Below are positions 58,315 through 64,000 of a DNA stretch of 64,000 nt, piece by piece (position 1 is the stretch's first letter; each line of letters opens with the position of its first letter). Origin of the DNA: G963691835 sp963691835 (GTDB lineage: Bacteria > Pseudomonadota > Alphaproteobacteria > Thalassobaculales > Thalassobaculaceae). The notes beneath the pieces were generated by a model, which was not told the DNA's origin, did no database searches, and saw only the letters and a list, made by a program, of their open reading frames with translations. The DNA is taken from positions 4,030,001 through 4,094,000 of the forward strand of contig OY829383.1 in the NCBI GenBank assembly GCA_963691835.1, given 5' to 3'. Made by a program: the position numbers and the translations under genes.

Positions 58315-58934
58315 GCCACCACCACGTCGAGTTGAGTCTTGATCGGTTGGCCGGAGAAGCGCGCCCGCGCGTCCTGGCCCTTGAGAGAGGCGATCGCGCG
58401 GTCGTACAGCCCGAGCCACGTCGAGAGGCGCGCGTCGTCTTGGAAGTACGGCGCGGACCATACAAGCGTGCCGTACACGTAGACGTCGGGGTGGCTGGTC
58501 AGCAGCCAATTGGTCGTCTGTGTGTCCGACAGCGCCGGGAGGTTTTGCCGGTAGAACAGCCGGATGTTGTAGGTCGTGTCCGGCAACGGCCGGAGGTACA
58601 TCTTTGAGCCAAGCACCGCGAACGCCACCGGTTGGCCGGTCGTGCTCGTCGGGTAAGTGGATATGAGGTCCGAAACCGTCTTGGTCTCAAGCACCACCGC
58701 CGGGTCGGTGCTCAGCGTGACCGCAACCGCTTCCTTGTAGTCCGTCGGCAAGTCGACCGTTTCGCTTGTTGCGGATAGAGGCGCCTCGGTTTCTTGGCTT
58801 CGGAATTGGCCGTCCCGGTTAAAGTTCGCTTCAAAGAACGAAATCCAATTCGCCACCTGCGCTTCGGATACGTCGGTACGGTCGATCTCCGCCGTGATCG
58901 CGGTCTTGAGCTCAGCAAACGTTGAAACAGCCAT
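58311..58934 (-). CDS. Phage head-tail adaptor-like protein, 207 aa
   Basis: TFAELKTAITAEIDRTDVSE, WISFFEANFNRDGQFRSQE, then a beta part with VDLPTDYKEAVAVTL, and WLLTSHPDVYVYGTLVWSAP plus YFQDDARLSTWLGLYDRAIA near the end match the P22 gp4/podovirus adaptor type. It would sit under the portal. GGAGAG precedes ATG 58934, inside the end of the TPR-glycosyltransferase gene (23-base overlap). Confidence 0.78.
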   Translation of the reverse strand: MAVSTFAELKTAITAEIDRTDVSEAQVANWISFFEANFNRDGQFRSQETEAPLSATSETVDLPTDYKEAVAVTLSTDPAVVLETKTVSDLISTYPTSTTGQPVAFAVLGSKMYLRPLPDTTYNIRLFYRQNLPALSDTQTTNWLLTSHPDVYVYGTLVWSAPYFQDDARLSTWLGLYDRAIASLKGQDARARFSGQPIKTQLDVVVA

Positions 58935-60318
58935 CTCTCTCCATCTCGTCGAAGACGGCCGCAATCGGCCATTCGCCGCTCGCCTGTCGGCGAACACGCA
59001 TCGAATTGAAATACAAGGACCGGTCCCGCTCGCCGGTGCCGTAGCGCCAATGCGCGTTGGTCTCGGGTAGCATTGCCCACGTGGGCCGTCCGAGCGCGCC
59101 GGCGAAAGCAAGTGCCGCGGTCGGCACGCCGACGACGGCGTCCAGTTCCGTAATGAGCGCGGCCGTCCAATCCATGTCCGGGTCTTCCGTGACCCACGGA
59201 ATGTGAAAGACGTTGTCCAGCGCCGAGACGTCCGTTTCCCGGTATTCCAGCGAAATCAGGTTGACGCCGGCCGGTGCCCTCGCCGCGATCTCTTCAATGG
59301 GCGCGTGCCGCTGGTCGCGGTCCGCCTCAAGTTTTCCACCCGTCCAGGCAACCCCCACGCACGGGCCGCCGATCGCGTCCAGAAGCGCGCGGATGGCAAT
59401 CCGACGGGCGTTGTCCGCTTCCAAGAATGAGCCGCCTAGGACGTCTCCCGGGCCGTGCCACGTGTGTTCCGGCACCGCCGACATGCTGATACGCTCGACA
59501 CGCGCTAGGCTGTCGATTTCAGCAAGCCACGGCTTGTGGTCGAGCCCAAGCGTCGGGTGCATTTTGACCGTCGGAAACGTCCGCCGGATCAAGCCTCCCA
59601 TGCGCGGGGTGCACTCAAAGTGCACCTGGTAGCCTTCGGCCTCTGCCTCCGCGATGATTGGCGGCAACGCCTGCATGAAGAAGACGTAATCGCCGATGCC
59701 CTGCTCGCCGTAGATGATGAGATGATCGCGCTTGAACTCTAGCGTCTCGCCGTCCGTCTCCGCGTGCTCGCGATACCACGTTGAGCCTTTGTATCTGGGG
59801 TCTGCGGAGTCCTCGACCCCGCAACCCTCGACGTCCGCCTCGCGCATCAAACGCCAACCGTCGAAGTCCTCACGGCGCAGCTTCAACATGCCGAGGGTGC
59901 GCTTGGCCTCGCCCATGAATGGGCGGATCTTCAGCGCCTTTTCGGCGTATGCTTCGGCCGCCGCATACTGCCCGAGGCGCATGTGCGCAAGCGCGCAATT
60001 GGCCGCCGCGTCGGCATTCCGTTTATCCAGTTCTAGCGCCCGCTCGAAGCGCTTGAGTGCGGCCGGGTAGTTCCCCCAGTCGTCGAGGATCCGACCCATC
60101 AAGTTCTGCGTCGGCGACGCCTTGGGCGCCTCCGCGCCTGCCCTGGCCGCGAGTGTGAACGCCATGCCCGGGTTGCCCCGGTTGACCAGTTCGCGGGCTA
60201 CTTCGTAAAGCGCTTCCGGGCTGTTTGGCTCCCGGTTGAGAACCACATTCCACGCCGTGAATGCTTCCGCGCGCTTCCCGGCGAGGGTCGCCGTGCGCGC
60301 GATCTCTAGTGCATCCAT
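58912..60318 (-). CDS. TPR-containing glycosyltransferase-like protein in the virion operon
   Basis: The first 150 residues are TPRs (A-L-Y-E-V-A-R-E-L, AAANCALAHMRLGQYAAAEA, YAEKALKIRPFMGEA). Residues about 210-460 resemble GT9/heptosyltransferase-like domains linked to TPRs: IIYGEQGIGDYVFFMQALP, CVGVAWTGGKLEADRDQRH, and ELDAVVGVPTAALAFAGALG, which is the nucleotide-sugar site pattern. It lies between the capsid-side gene at 60306 and the adaptor gene with overlaps, so it is part of the virion transcript. It may glycosylate a virion protein (inference). Confidence 0.72.
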   Translation of the reverse strand: MDALEIARTATLAGKRAEAFTAWNVVLNREPNSPEALYEVARELVNRGNPGMAFTLAARAGAEAPKASPTQNLMGRILDDWGNYPAALKRFERALELDKRNADAAANCALAHMRLGQYAAAEAYAEKALKIRPFMGEAKRTLGMLKLRREDFDGWRLMREADVEGCGVEDSADPRYKGSTWYREHAETDGETLEFKRDHLIIYGEQGIGDYVFFMQALPPIIAEAEAEGYQVHFECTPRMGGLIRRTFPTVKMHPTLGLDHKPWLAEIDSLARVERISMSAVPEHTWHGPGDVLGGSFLEADNARRIAIRALLDAIGGPCVGVAWTGGKLEADRDQRHAPIEEIAARAPAGVNLISLEYRETDVSALDNVFHIPWVTEDPDMDWTAALITELDAVVGVPTAALAFAGALGRPTWAMLPETNAHWRYGTGERDRSLYFNSMRVRRQASGEWPIAAVFDEMERDGCFNVC

Positions 60319-60641
60319 TCGGCACTGATAAACTTGCGGTAATCCGGGTCGCGGAGCTTCTTGGTCACGAATTTCGTAAAATCGCGGTTCATGGTCGGCT
60401 CGCCCGAGTCAATGAGCCACTGATACAGCGTCGTCAGCGGCACGCTCGCGTAGCGCCGCCATTCCTTGTTTTTGCTCGTGCCCCACCCTTCCGGGTCCAT
60501 GCTGCGCAGCATGGTGTTGTTCTCAATAACCGACGTCGCGTCCTGAATATCGATGATCCGCCCGGTGTCGCCGTTCTCATCCGGCACAAAGTGCGTGGTG
60601 ATTCCGGTATGCGGGTCGTAATCAAGAATCTTCGACGACAT
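60306..60641 (-). CDS. Hypothetical phage protein, 111 aa
   Basis: Begins KILDYDPHTGITTHFVPDEN, a pattern found near the capsid gene of related phages; the rest is helical (EWRRYASVPLTTLYQWLIDS, DFTKFVTKKLRDPDYRKFIS). A strong GGAGG site precedes ATG 60641. It follows the capsid-gene terminator and overlaps the TPR gene by 13 bases. Function unknown. Confidence 0.72.
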   Translation of the reverse strand: MSSKILDYDPHTGITTHFVPDENGDTGRIIDIQDATSVIENNTMLRSMDPEGWGTSKNKEWRRYASVPLTTLYQWLIDSGEPTMNRDFTKFVTKKLRDPDYRKFISAEWMH

Positions 60642-60650
60642 GAAACCTCC

Positions 60651-60686
60651 AAAAGAAAACGGCGCCCGAGAAGCCCCGAGCGCCGT
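60651..60686 (-). terminator. Terminator after the major capsid gene
   Basis: On the minus strand ACGGCGC pairs with GCGCCGT (14-base loop), followed by TTTTCTTTT. It is a good intrinsic terminator and would lower expression of the genes after the capsid gene. Confidence 0.8.
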
Positions 60687-60698
60687 CTAGTTCTGTCG

Positions 60699-60717
60699 CC
60701 TTACCTGTTAGGTAAGG
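60699..60717 (-). other. Perfect hairpin over the capsid-gene stop codon
   Basis: CCTTACCT and AGGTAAGG form a perfect 8-bp stem with a 3-base loop. On the minus strand the stem contains the TAA stop of the major capsid gene. It stands just before the terminator and could protect the 3' end of the capsid message. Confidence 0.7.
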
Positions 60718-61661
60718 TCGGCGACCTTGCCGTTTGCGGCCTCGTTCTTGGCCTTGAGCGTGTATTCGCCGATGATGTGGCGCTTTTCGCTGTCGCCGGT
60801 CTTGGCGAGTTTTTCGGTCTTCCAAGACCGAAGTGCGCACAGTTCCCACATTTCCGGGTCGAGCACGAGCGCAGTGGCGTTTCGGCTGAACCTGTTAGGA
60901 ATAATTGCGTGCTCACCGAAGTCGCTCACATATACATCTGCGGCGGCAATAATCTTCGCCTGTGCAACCTTCGGGTTATCCCGGTACTGCGTCGCAATGC
61001 CGGAGAAGCCCGAGGCGGTCTGCTTATTGCTCGCGCCGACCATGACAACGGTCGGGTCGCCACCGGCCGACCACGTGGATTGCAGCACGCTTTTAAGCTG
61101 CGCCTCAGTAAAGGCGCGGCCGGTGCCGTCCGTCGGAGCCGTTGTCCGCGCACCAGCGGCGGCCGGAGGCGTGGTGCCGTCGGTCGCGTCGTCTTTGTTG
61201 GTGCTGATCCACGATTCCATACCCGCCATCGTGCGGGCCGTGGCGGACGTACCGGCGTCGGCTTTGGCGTTCCGCGTAACCGCGAATTCAAGGTCACGCT
61301 TTACCTCTTTGCCGCGCTTGGCGAGCTGGTGCGCAAGTTCGGTTTTGCGCCCCGCCTTGTCGACGGCGTCGGTGGTCCCGGACACCTGGACGGTCTTCTT
61401 GAGAATCTGCGTGTAGTTGCCCACGCGCACCGTCGGGGTGATCGTGTTGGGGGCGGAGTCGTCACCGTCGAGATGAGCATTGACCGCCGCCGCGTCGAGC
61501 GCGTCGGTCTGCCACTCGTGGTAGGTGTTGGACGCCTTGCCCTTGCCGATCATGGAACACGCCGGAGTCTCCGTCGGCGAAATATCCCAAATCATGTTTG
61601 CCAAGTCCTCGCGATCGCCCGCGATGTCATACTTGGTCGTCGTTCCGGTAGGAACAGCCAT
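60708..61661 (-). CDS. Major capsid protein (DUF5309/SU10 type)
   Basis: Starts AVPTGTTTKYDIAGDREDLA with ANMIWDISPTETPACSMIGK, the diagnostic beginning of DUF5309-type capsid proteins. TYHEWQTDAL, VQVSGTTDAVDKAG and ELAHQLAKRGKEVKRDLEFA continue the HK97-fold N-arm and spine helix; the C-terminus carries DVYVSDFGEHAIIPNRF and MWELCALRSWKTEKLAKTGD. Length 317 aa fits. Its SD (GGAGGAC) lies in the end of the scaffold gene. Confidence 0.9.
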   Translation of the reverse strand: MAVPTGTTTKYDIAGDREDLANMIWDISPTETPACSMIGKGKASNTYHEWQTDALDAAAVNAHLDGDDSAPNTITPTVRVGNYTQILKKTVQVSGTTDAVDKAGRKTELAHQLAKRGKEVKRDLEFAVTRNAKADAGTSATARTMAGMESWISTNKDDATDGTTPPAAAGARTTAPTDGTGRAFTEAQLKSVLQSTWSAGGDPTVVMVGASNKQTASGFSGIATQYRDNPKVAQAKIIAAADVYVSDFGEHAIIPNRFSRNATALVLDPEMWELCALRSWKTEKLAKTGDSEKRHIIGEYTLKAKNEAANGKVADLT

Positions 61662-61664
61662 TTT

Positions 61665-62636
61665 CTAGTCCTCCAAGACTTGCAAGAAGGCGGACGCGGC
61701 GTCATCGACGCTTCCCGACTTCTTAAGTTTCGCACGTGCTTGCGCGACAGCGGAGGATTTGGGCGAAGTCGTGGCTTTTGCGCCTTTAGACTTGAACAGT
61801 TTCGGAGCGTTCTGGACTTTCTTTGTCACTTCTGGCTTGGCCTTTTCAATGTCCAAAGCCCTCCGCACAAGAGAAAGCGCGCGAACGGCCCGGTGGTCCA
61901 GGATGCCGCCGATTTCCTCGGGCGAGTATCCCAAAACCTTCCCGGCTTCCATGAGCCCATCGACCGCCTCTTTCTTGAGGGCGCCGCCCTCGAAAAGAGA
62001 TGGTTCGACTTGCTCAAGTCTCGCCATTTCACGCTCACGCACCGCGGCACGCTGTTGCCCTTGGCGTTGCTGTTGCTCTGCCAGAGCGGCCTGCCGCTGC
62101 TGTTGCCGGGCGTCCCACTTGGCCCGCTCCCCCGGATACCCTAGCGGGTCATCCTCGGCGAGCTTGACCCAGTCGGGTTCCTGCTCCGTCTGTTCAAGCA
62201 TCAGGCGCGCAACCTCGGCGCGCTCTTGCTCCAATTGCTGCCGTGCGGATGCAACGTCTTTGGCCAGCGTGTCGCGCTCGCCTTTAAGATCCTGCATCTT
62301 CCGGGTGTAATCAGACTGGCGCATGTAGCCTAAACGGTATTCCTCGGGCGTTACGCGAACGGATTGTCCGTCGGCAACCTCGAATTCGAGATATTCGGCG
62401 GGTTCCTCGCTTTCACCGTCGGAGTCGTCGGCGTCTTCGCCTTGATCCGATTCCGCGCTTTCCGTTTCCGCCTCGTCAGCGGTCTCTTCAGCGCCACCCT
62501 CGGCCGTGTCATCACCTTCTGCGGCCTCGGGTTGGGGTGCCTCTTGCTCGAAGTCTTCGGCGGCCAGAAGCCCCTCAAAGCGGGATACAATGTCCCCGCC
62601 GCCGGCGCCTGTTGCGCCGGTCGCTACGTCGTCCAT
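61665..62636 (-). CDS. Scaffolding protein, 323 aa
   Basis: A strongly acidic first 85 residues (Glu/Asp/Ala-rich), then EVADGQSVRVTPEEYRLGYM and a coiled coil (ERDTLAKDVASARQQLEQER), then a basic C-terminus rich in Lys, Ala and Ser. This layout, immediately before the capsid gene, is typical for podovirus/SU10-like scaffolds. GAGGATTCC stands before ATG 62636. Confidence 0.87.
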   Translation of the reverse strand: MDDVATGATGAGGGDIVSRFEGLLAAEDFEQEAPQPEAAEGDDTAEGGAEETADEAETESAESDQGEDADDSDGESEEPAEYLEFEVADGQSVRVTPEEYRLGYMRQSDYTRKMQDLKGERDTLAKDVASARQQLEQERAEVARLMLEQTEQEPDWVKLAEDDPLGYPGERAKWDARQQQRQAALAEQQQRQGQQRAAVREREMARLEQVEPSLFEGGALKKEAVDGLMEAGKVLGYSPEEIGGILDHRAVRALSLVRRALDIEKAKPEVTKKVQNAPKLFKSKGAKATTSPKSSAVAQARAKLKKSGSVDDAASAFLQVLED

Positions 62637-62693
62637 GGAATCCTCGAAGGTTGTTCCAGAATTGGCGGAATCCCTGGCGGGTTGTTCCGCGTT

Positions 62694-62990
62694 TTACCAA
62701 CCGAACCAGCCGCGTTTTTGCACATCGCGTGCAGCGGCCAGTGATTGGATATCGTTCGCGGCAAGCTTCCCGCTCACCACGTAATCGTCGAAAAGGTCAC
62801 GCACTCCGCGGAGCACGTTGATCGCCGCCAAGTATTTGACCCGGCGGGCGTCGTCTTGGTCCTTCAGGGCGTGTTCAAGGAACGCGTTTTCCAGCACCTC
62901 CCACGCCTCAACAAGCAAAGGCTCATCAAGCAACCGCGCGGCCGCCTCAGCGCGCGCGATCCGCTCGTCATCCGTCATGGGGCGCTGCAT
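62694..62990 (-). CDS. Hypothetical phage protein, 98 aa
   Basis: Helical protein (ERIARAEAAARLLDEPLLVE, NAFLEHALKDQDDARRVKYL) ending in R-D-V-Q-K-R-G-W-F-G-W. Similar short proteins often sit next to portal or scaffold genes of podoviruses. M5 at 62978 is an alternative start. Function unknown. Confidence 0.72.
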   Translation of the reverse strand: MQRPMTDDERIARAEAAARLLDEPLLVEAWEVLENAFLEHALKDQDDARRVKYLAAINVLRGVRDLFDDYVVSGKLAANDIQSLAAARDVQKRGWFGW

Positions 62991-62993
62991 GTG

Positions 62994-63653
62994 CTAGGCG
63001 CTGTTGTCCACGTTCGCGGCGCGCTGGCGCAGGATTTCCATCGTGCGCTCCTTGCCCAGCGCGTTGCCTTCCCAGTCGGTCGCCTGATCAAGCAGCATAT
63101 TCGGGTCGCTTCGGGTGTTGGCGTAGGGGTGAAACGCCCATTGCACGCCCTCGGGCGGCGCCGATCGCAGCGAATAGGAGCCGTCGCCGTGGTCTTCGAA
63201 AAGATCCATGGCCGAATGGCTGTTACCGGTGCCCCAGTTCGCGCCGCCGAGCGACGTCTGCACCGACATGATGTCGTGCATGTTGTAGGCGCCTTGTGGG
63301 GTTGATGGGTCCGTCGGCGCCGCGCCGCCGCCCTCCGTCGCGGTCGTGGAGTACACCCCGCTCGGATTGATCGGCACAATCTGGTTTGGCATGGCCACTG
63401 TGCCGAAGTTCGGTGATGCGCTGGCGCCCTGCCCCTGTGTCTGCACGTCGTTTGTCCAGCCGCCGCCAAGCAAGCCGTAGGTGGCCGCATTGGACGGGCT
63501 GCGCACCTGGTAGCCGTTCAAGATGCCACCGGCGAACGACCCGATGATATCGTTCCGCTGGTCGTCGCTCAGTAGTCCGCGCTGCTGCTCTGGCCTGTAG
63601 ACCGGCAACGACGGGTCGATCGGCGCGTTGATTGGGTACATTGGCGTCGTCAT
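62994..63653 (-). CDS. Hypothetical phage protein, 219 aa
   Basis: Gly/Asn/Ser-rich, probably partly disordered protein (VYRPEQQRGLLSDDQRNDII, GSFAGGILNGYQVRSPSNAA). No family recognised. Coupled by ATGA to the upstream zinc-motif gene, and just before the 98-aa gene. Confidence 0.7.
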   Translation of the reverse strand: MTTPMYPINAPIDPSLPVYRPEQQRGLLSDDQRNDIIGSFAGGILNGYQVRSPSNAATYGLLGGGWTNDVQTQGQGASASPNFGTVAMPNQIVPINPSGVYSTTATEGGGAAPTDPSTPQGAYNMHDIMSVQTSLGGANWGTGNSHSAMDLFEDHGDGSYSLRSAPPEGVQWAFHPYANTRSDPNMLLDQATDWEGNALGKERTMEILRQRAANVDNSA

Positions 63654-63910
63654 CGGTCGCCCTCTCTCTCTTCGTGCACACCTTCGCGCTTCCGGTACTT
63701 CCGCATCAGCGCGCCTCTATCTGGGTGCCCCATCCAATTCAGGACCAAGTCATTCAACTCAACGTCATGATGGGCGCAAACCGGAATCCATCGGTTTCCC
63801 GTGGCGCAGCATTGCCATTGGTGCTTCGCCTTGTTGGTGCAGCCTTCAACGCCGCAAGTCTGCCGCCGGATTTCAAGCTCGGTGTAAGGCTGCGCCCGAC
63901 CGATGCGCAC
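63650..63910 (-). CDS. Small zinc-motif phage protein, 86 aa
   Basis: CGVEGCTNKAKHQWQCCATG followed by R-W-I-P-V-C-A-H-H-D forms a zinc-binding cluster that recalls HNH-type or zinc-ribbon folds; the catalytic HNH triad is not clear. The GTG start at 63910 shares one base with the preceding stop (TAGTG). Function unknown. Confidence 0.68.
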   Translation of the reverse strand: MRIGRAQPYTELEIRRQTCGVEGCTNKAKHQWQCCATGNRWIPVCAHHDVELNDLVLNWMGHPDRGALMRKYRKREGVHEEREGDR

Positions 63911-64000
63911 TAGTCGCTCACGTTGATGTTGCCTTGGCCATCCGGCGACCCGGCGCGCATTTTCAGCATTTCCAGGTCGGCCTCTTTGTCCAGTTCGTTC
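63910..64000 (-). CDS. C-terminal end of a phage gene, portal by position
   Basis: On the minus strand the last 30 bases-triplets at the window edge read ELDKEADLEMLKMRAGSPDG and end in N-I-N-V-S-D and TAG, in frame with the coupled gene following it. This is the C-terminus of a gene that continues to the right; the portal protein is expected here but cannot be proven from 30 residues. Confidence 0.6.
   Translation of the reverse strand, partial: NELDKEADLEMLKMRAGSPDGQGNINVSD

Larger units (their letters stand above)
40590..64000. mobile_element. Podovirus-like phage genome (probable prophage), left part
   Basis: From here to the end nearly all genes are phage-type: a lysis cassette, an antirepressor, RHH regulators, and a capsid-tail operon with scaffold, DUF5309-type major capsid protein, adaptor, gp10-like tail hub and large internal proteins. 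The virion genes run right to left with 1- to 23-base overlaps. Integrase, terminase and replication genes are not in view and must lie to the right. A large phage inserted in a chromosome is the simplest reading; the exact left end is uncertain. Confidence 0.85.

Noticed and set aside
60261..62144. A 627-aa plus-strand frame across the capsid and scaffold genes
   Set aside because: It is an antisense shadow caused by high GC; the minus-strand genes have clear families and ribosome-binding sites.

Overview
The window looks like an alphaproteobacterial chromosome, probably a Rhodospirillales-type organism by gene content, with the left part of a tailed-phage genome (probably a prophage) inserted. 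Evidence for the group: a GcrA cell-cycle regulator with GANTC sites upstream, a CBP3-type cytochrome bc1 chaperone, a K+-independent proton pyrophosphatase, the order yceD-plsX-fabH-ihfA-merR, and uniformly GC-rich coding. Genus and species cannot be fixed from the sequence alone.

Region 1 (1-9.5 kb) is core: the 3' part of hppA, bamE, a bc1 chaperone, yceD-plsX-fabH (fatty acid and phospholipid start), ihfA with its own promoter, a MerR regulator, an acetyltransferase, tRNA-Pro(GGG), two small hypothetical genes, a UDP-glucuronate decarboxylase and gcrA. Region 2 (9.5-27.5 kb) is mixed metabolism: nitronate monooxygenase, two SDR enzymes, aminopeptidase N, a racemase/deacetylase pair, a pentapeptide-repeat protein, a stand-alone Lrp/AsnC effector domain, a DEAD-box helicase, argC, mazG, a PKHD-like protein that has lost its iron ligands, a CaiB/BaiF CoA-transferase divergent from a nitroreductase, and a tandem pair of receiver-domain paralogues. 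Region 3 (27.5-40.6 kb) holds a coxS-coxL-coxM molybdenum hydroxylase operon of the AYRGAGR type (transcribed S, L, M on the minus strand), a flavin-binding protein, a PhnZ-like HD protein, a 4 x 24-bp minisatellite, an ECF sigma/anti-sigma/periplasmic-sensor operon preceded by an EF-hand gene, a BKACE enzyme, a LysR-DoxX-DODA dioxygenase group, an adenylate cyclase with TPRs and a small monooxygenase.

Region 4 (about 40.6 kb to the end) is phage. After an AT-rich junction come a few plus-strand early or accessory genes, including a 199-nt element closed by a perfect 18-bp inverted repeat that contains a tRNA T-arm/acceptor-like module. A minus-strand block follows with a lysis cassette (M15 endolysin, holin, overlapping Rz/Rz1-like spanins), a frameshifted phosphoesterase and a P22-type antirepressor. 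Two small ribbon-helix-helix genes have promoters that predict leaderless transcripts. From 48.5 to 64 kb is a tightly coupled, right-to-left virion operon: a C-terminal fragment at the right edge (portal by position), a zinc-motif protein, scaffold, DUF5309/SU10-type major capsid protein, a TPR-glycosyltransferase, head-tail adaptor, fibre-like proteins, a P22 gp10-like tail hub and large internal or ejection proteins. This implies a podovirus-like particle. Integrase, terminase and replication genes are not in view, so the right end of the element lies outside the window.

The items most worth a second look are the 199-nt structured element, the paired leaderless RHH regulators with shared operator-like motifs, the G7 frameshift in the phage phosphoesterase, the degenerate PKHD protein, the TPR-glycosyltransferase inside the virion operon, and the GANTC palindrome upstream of gcrA.
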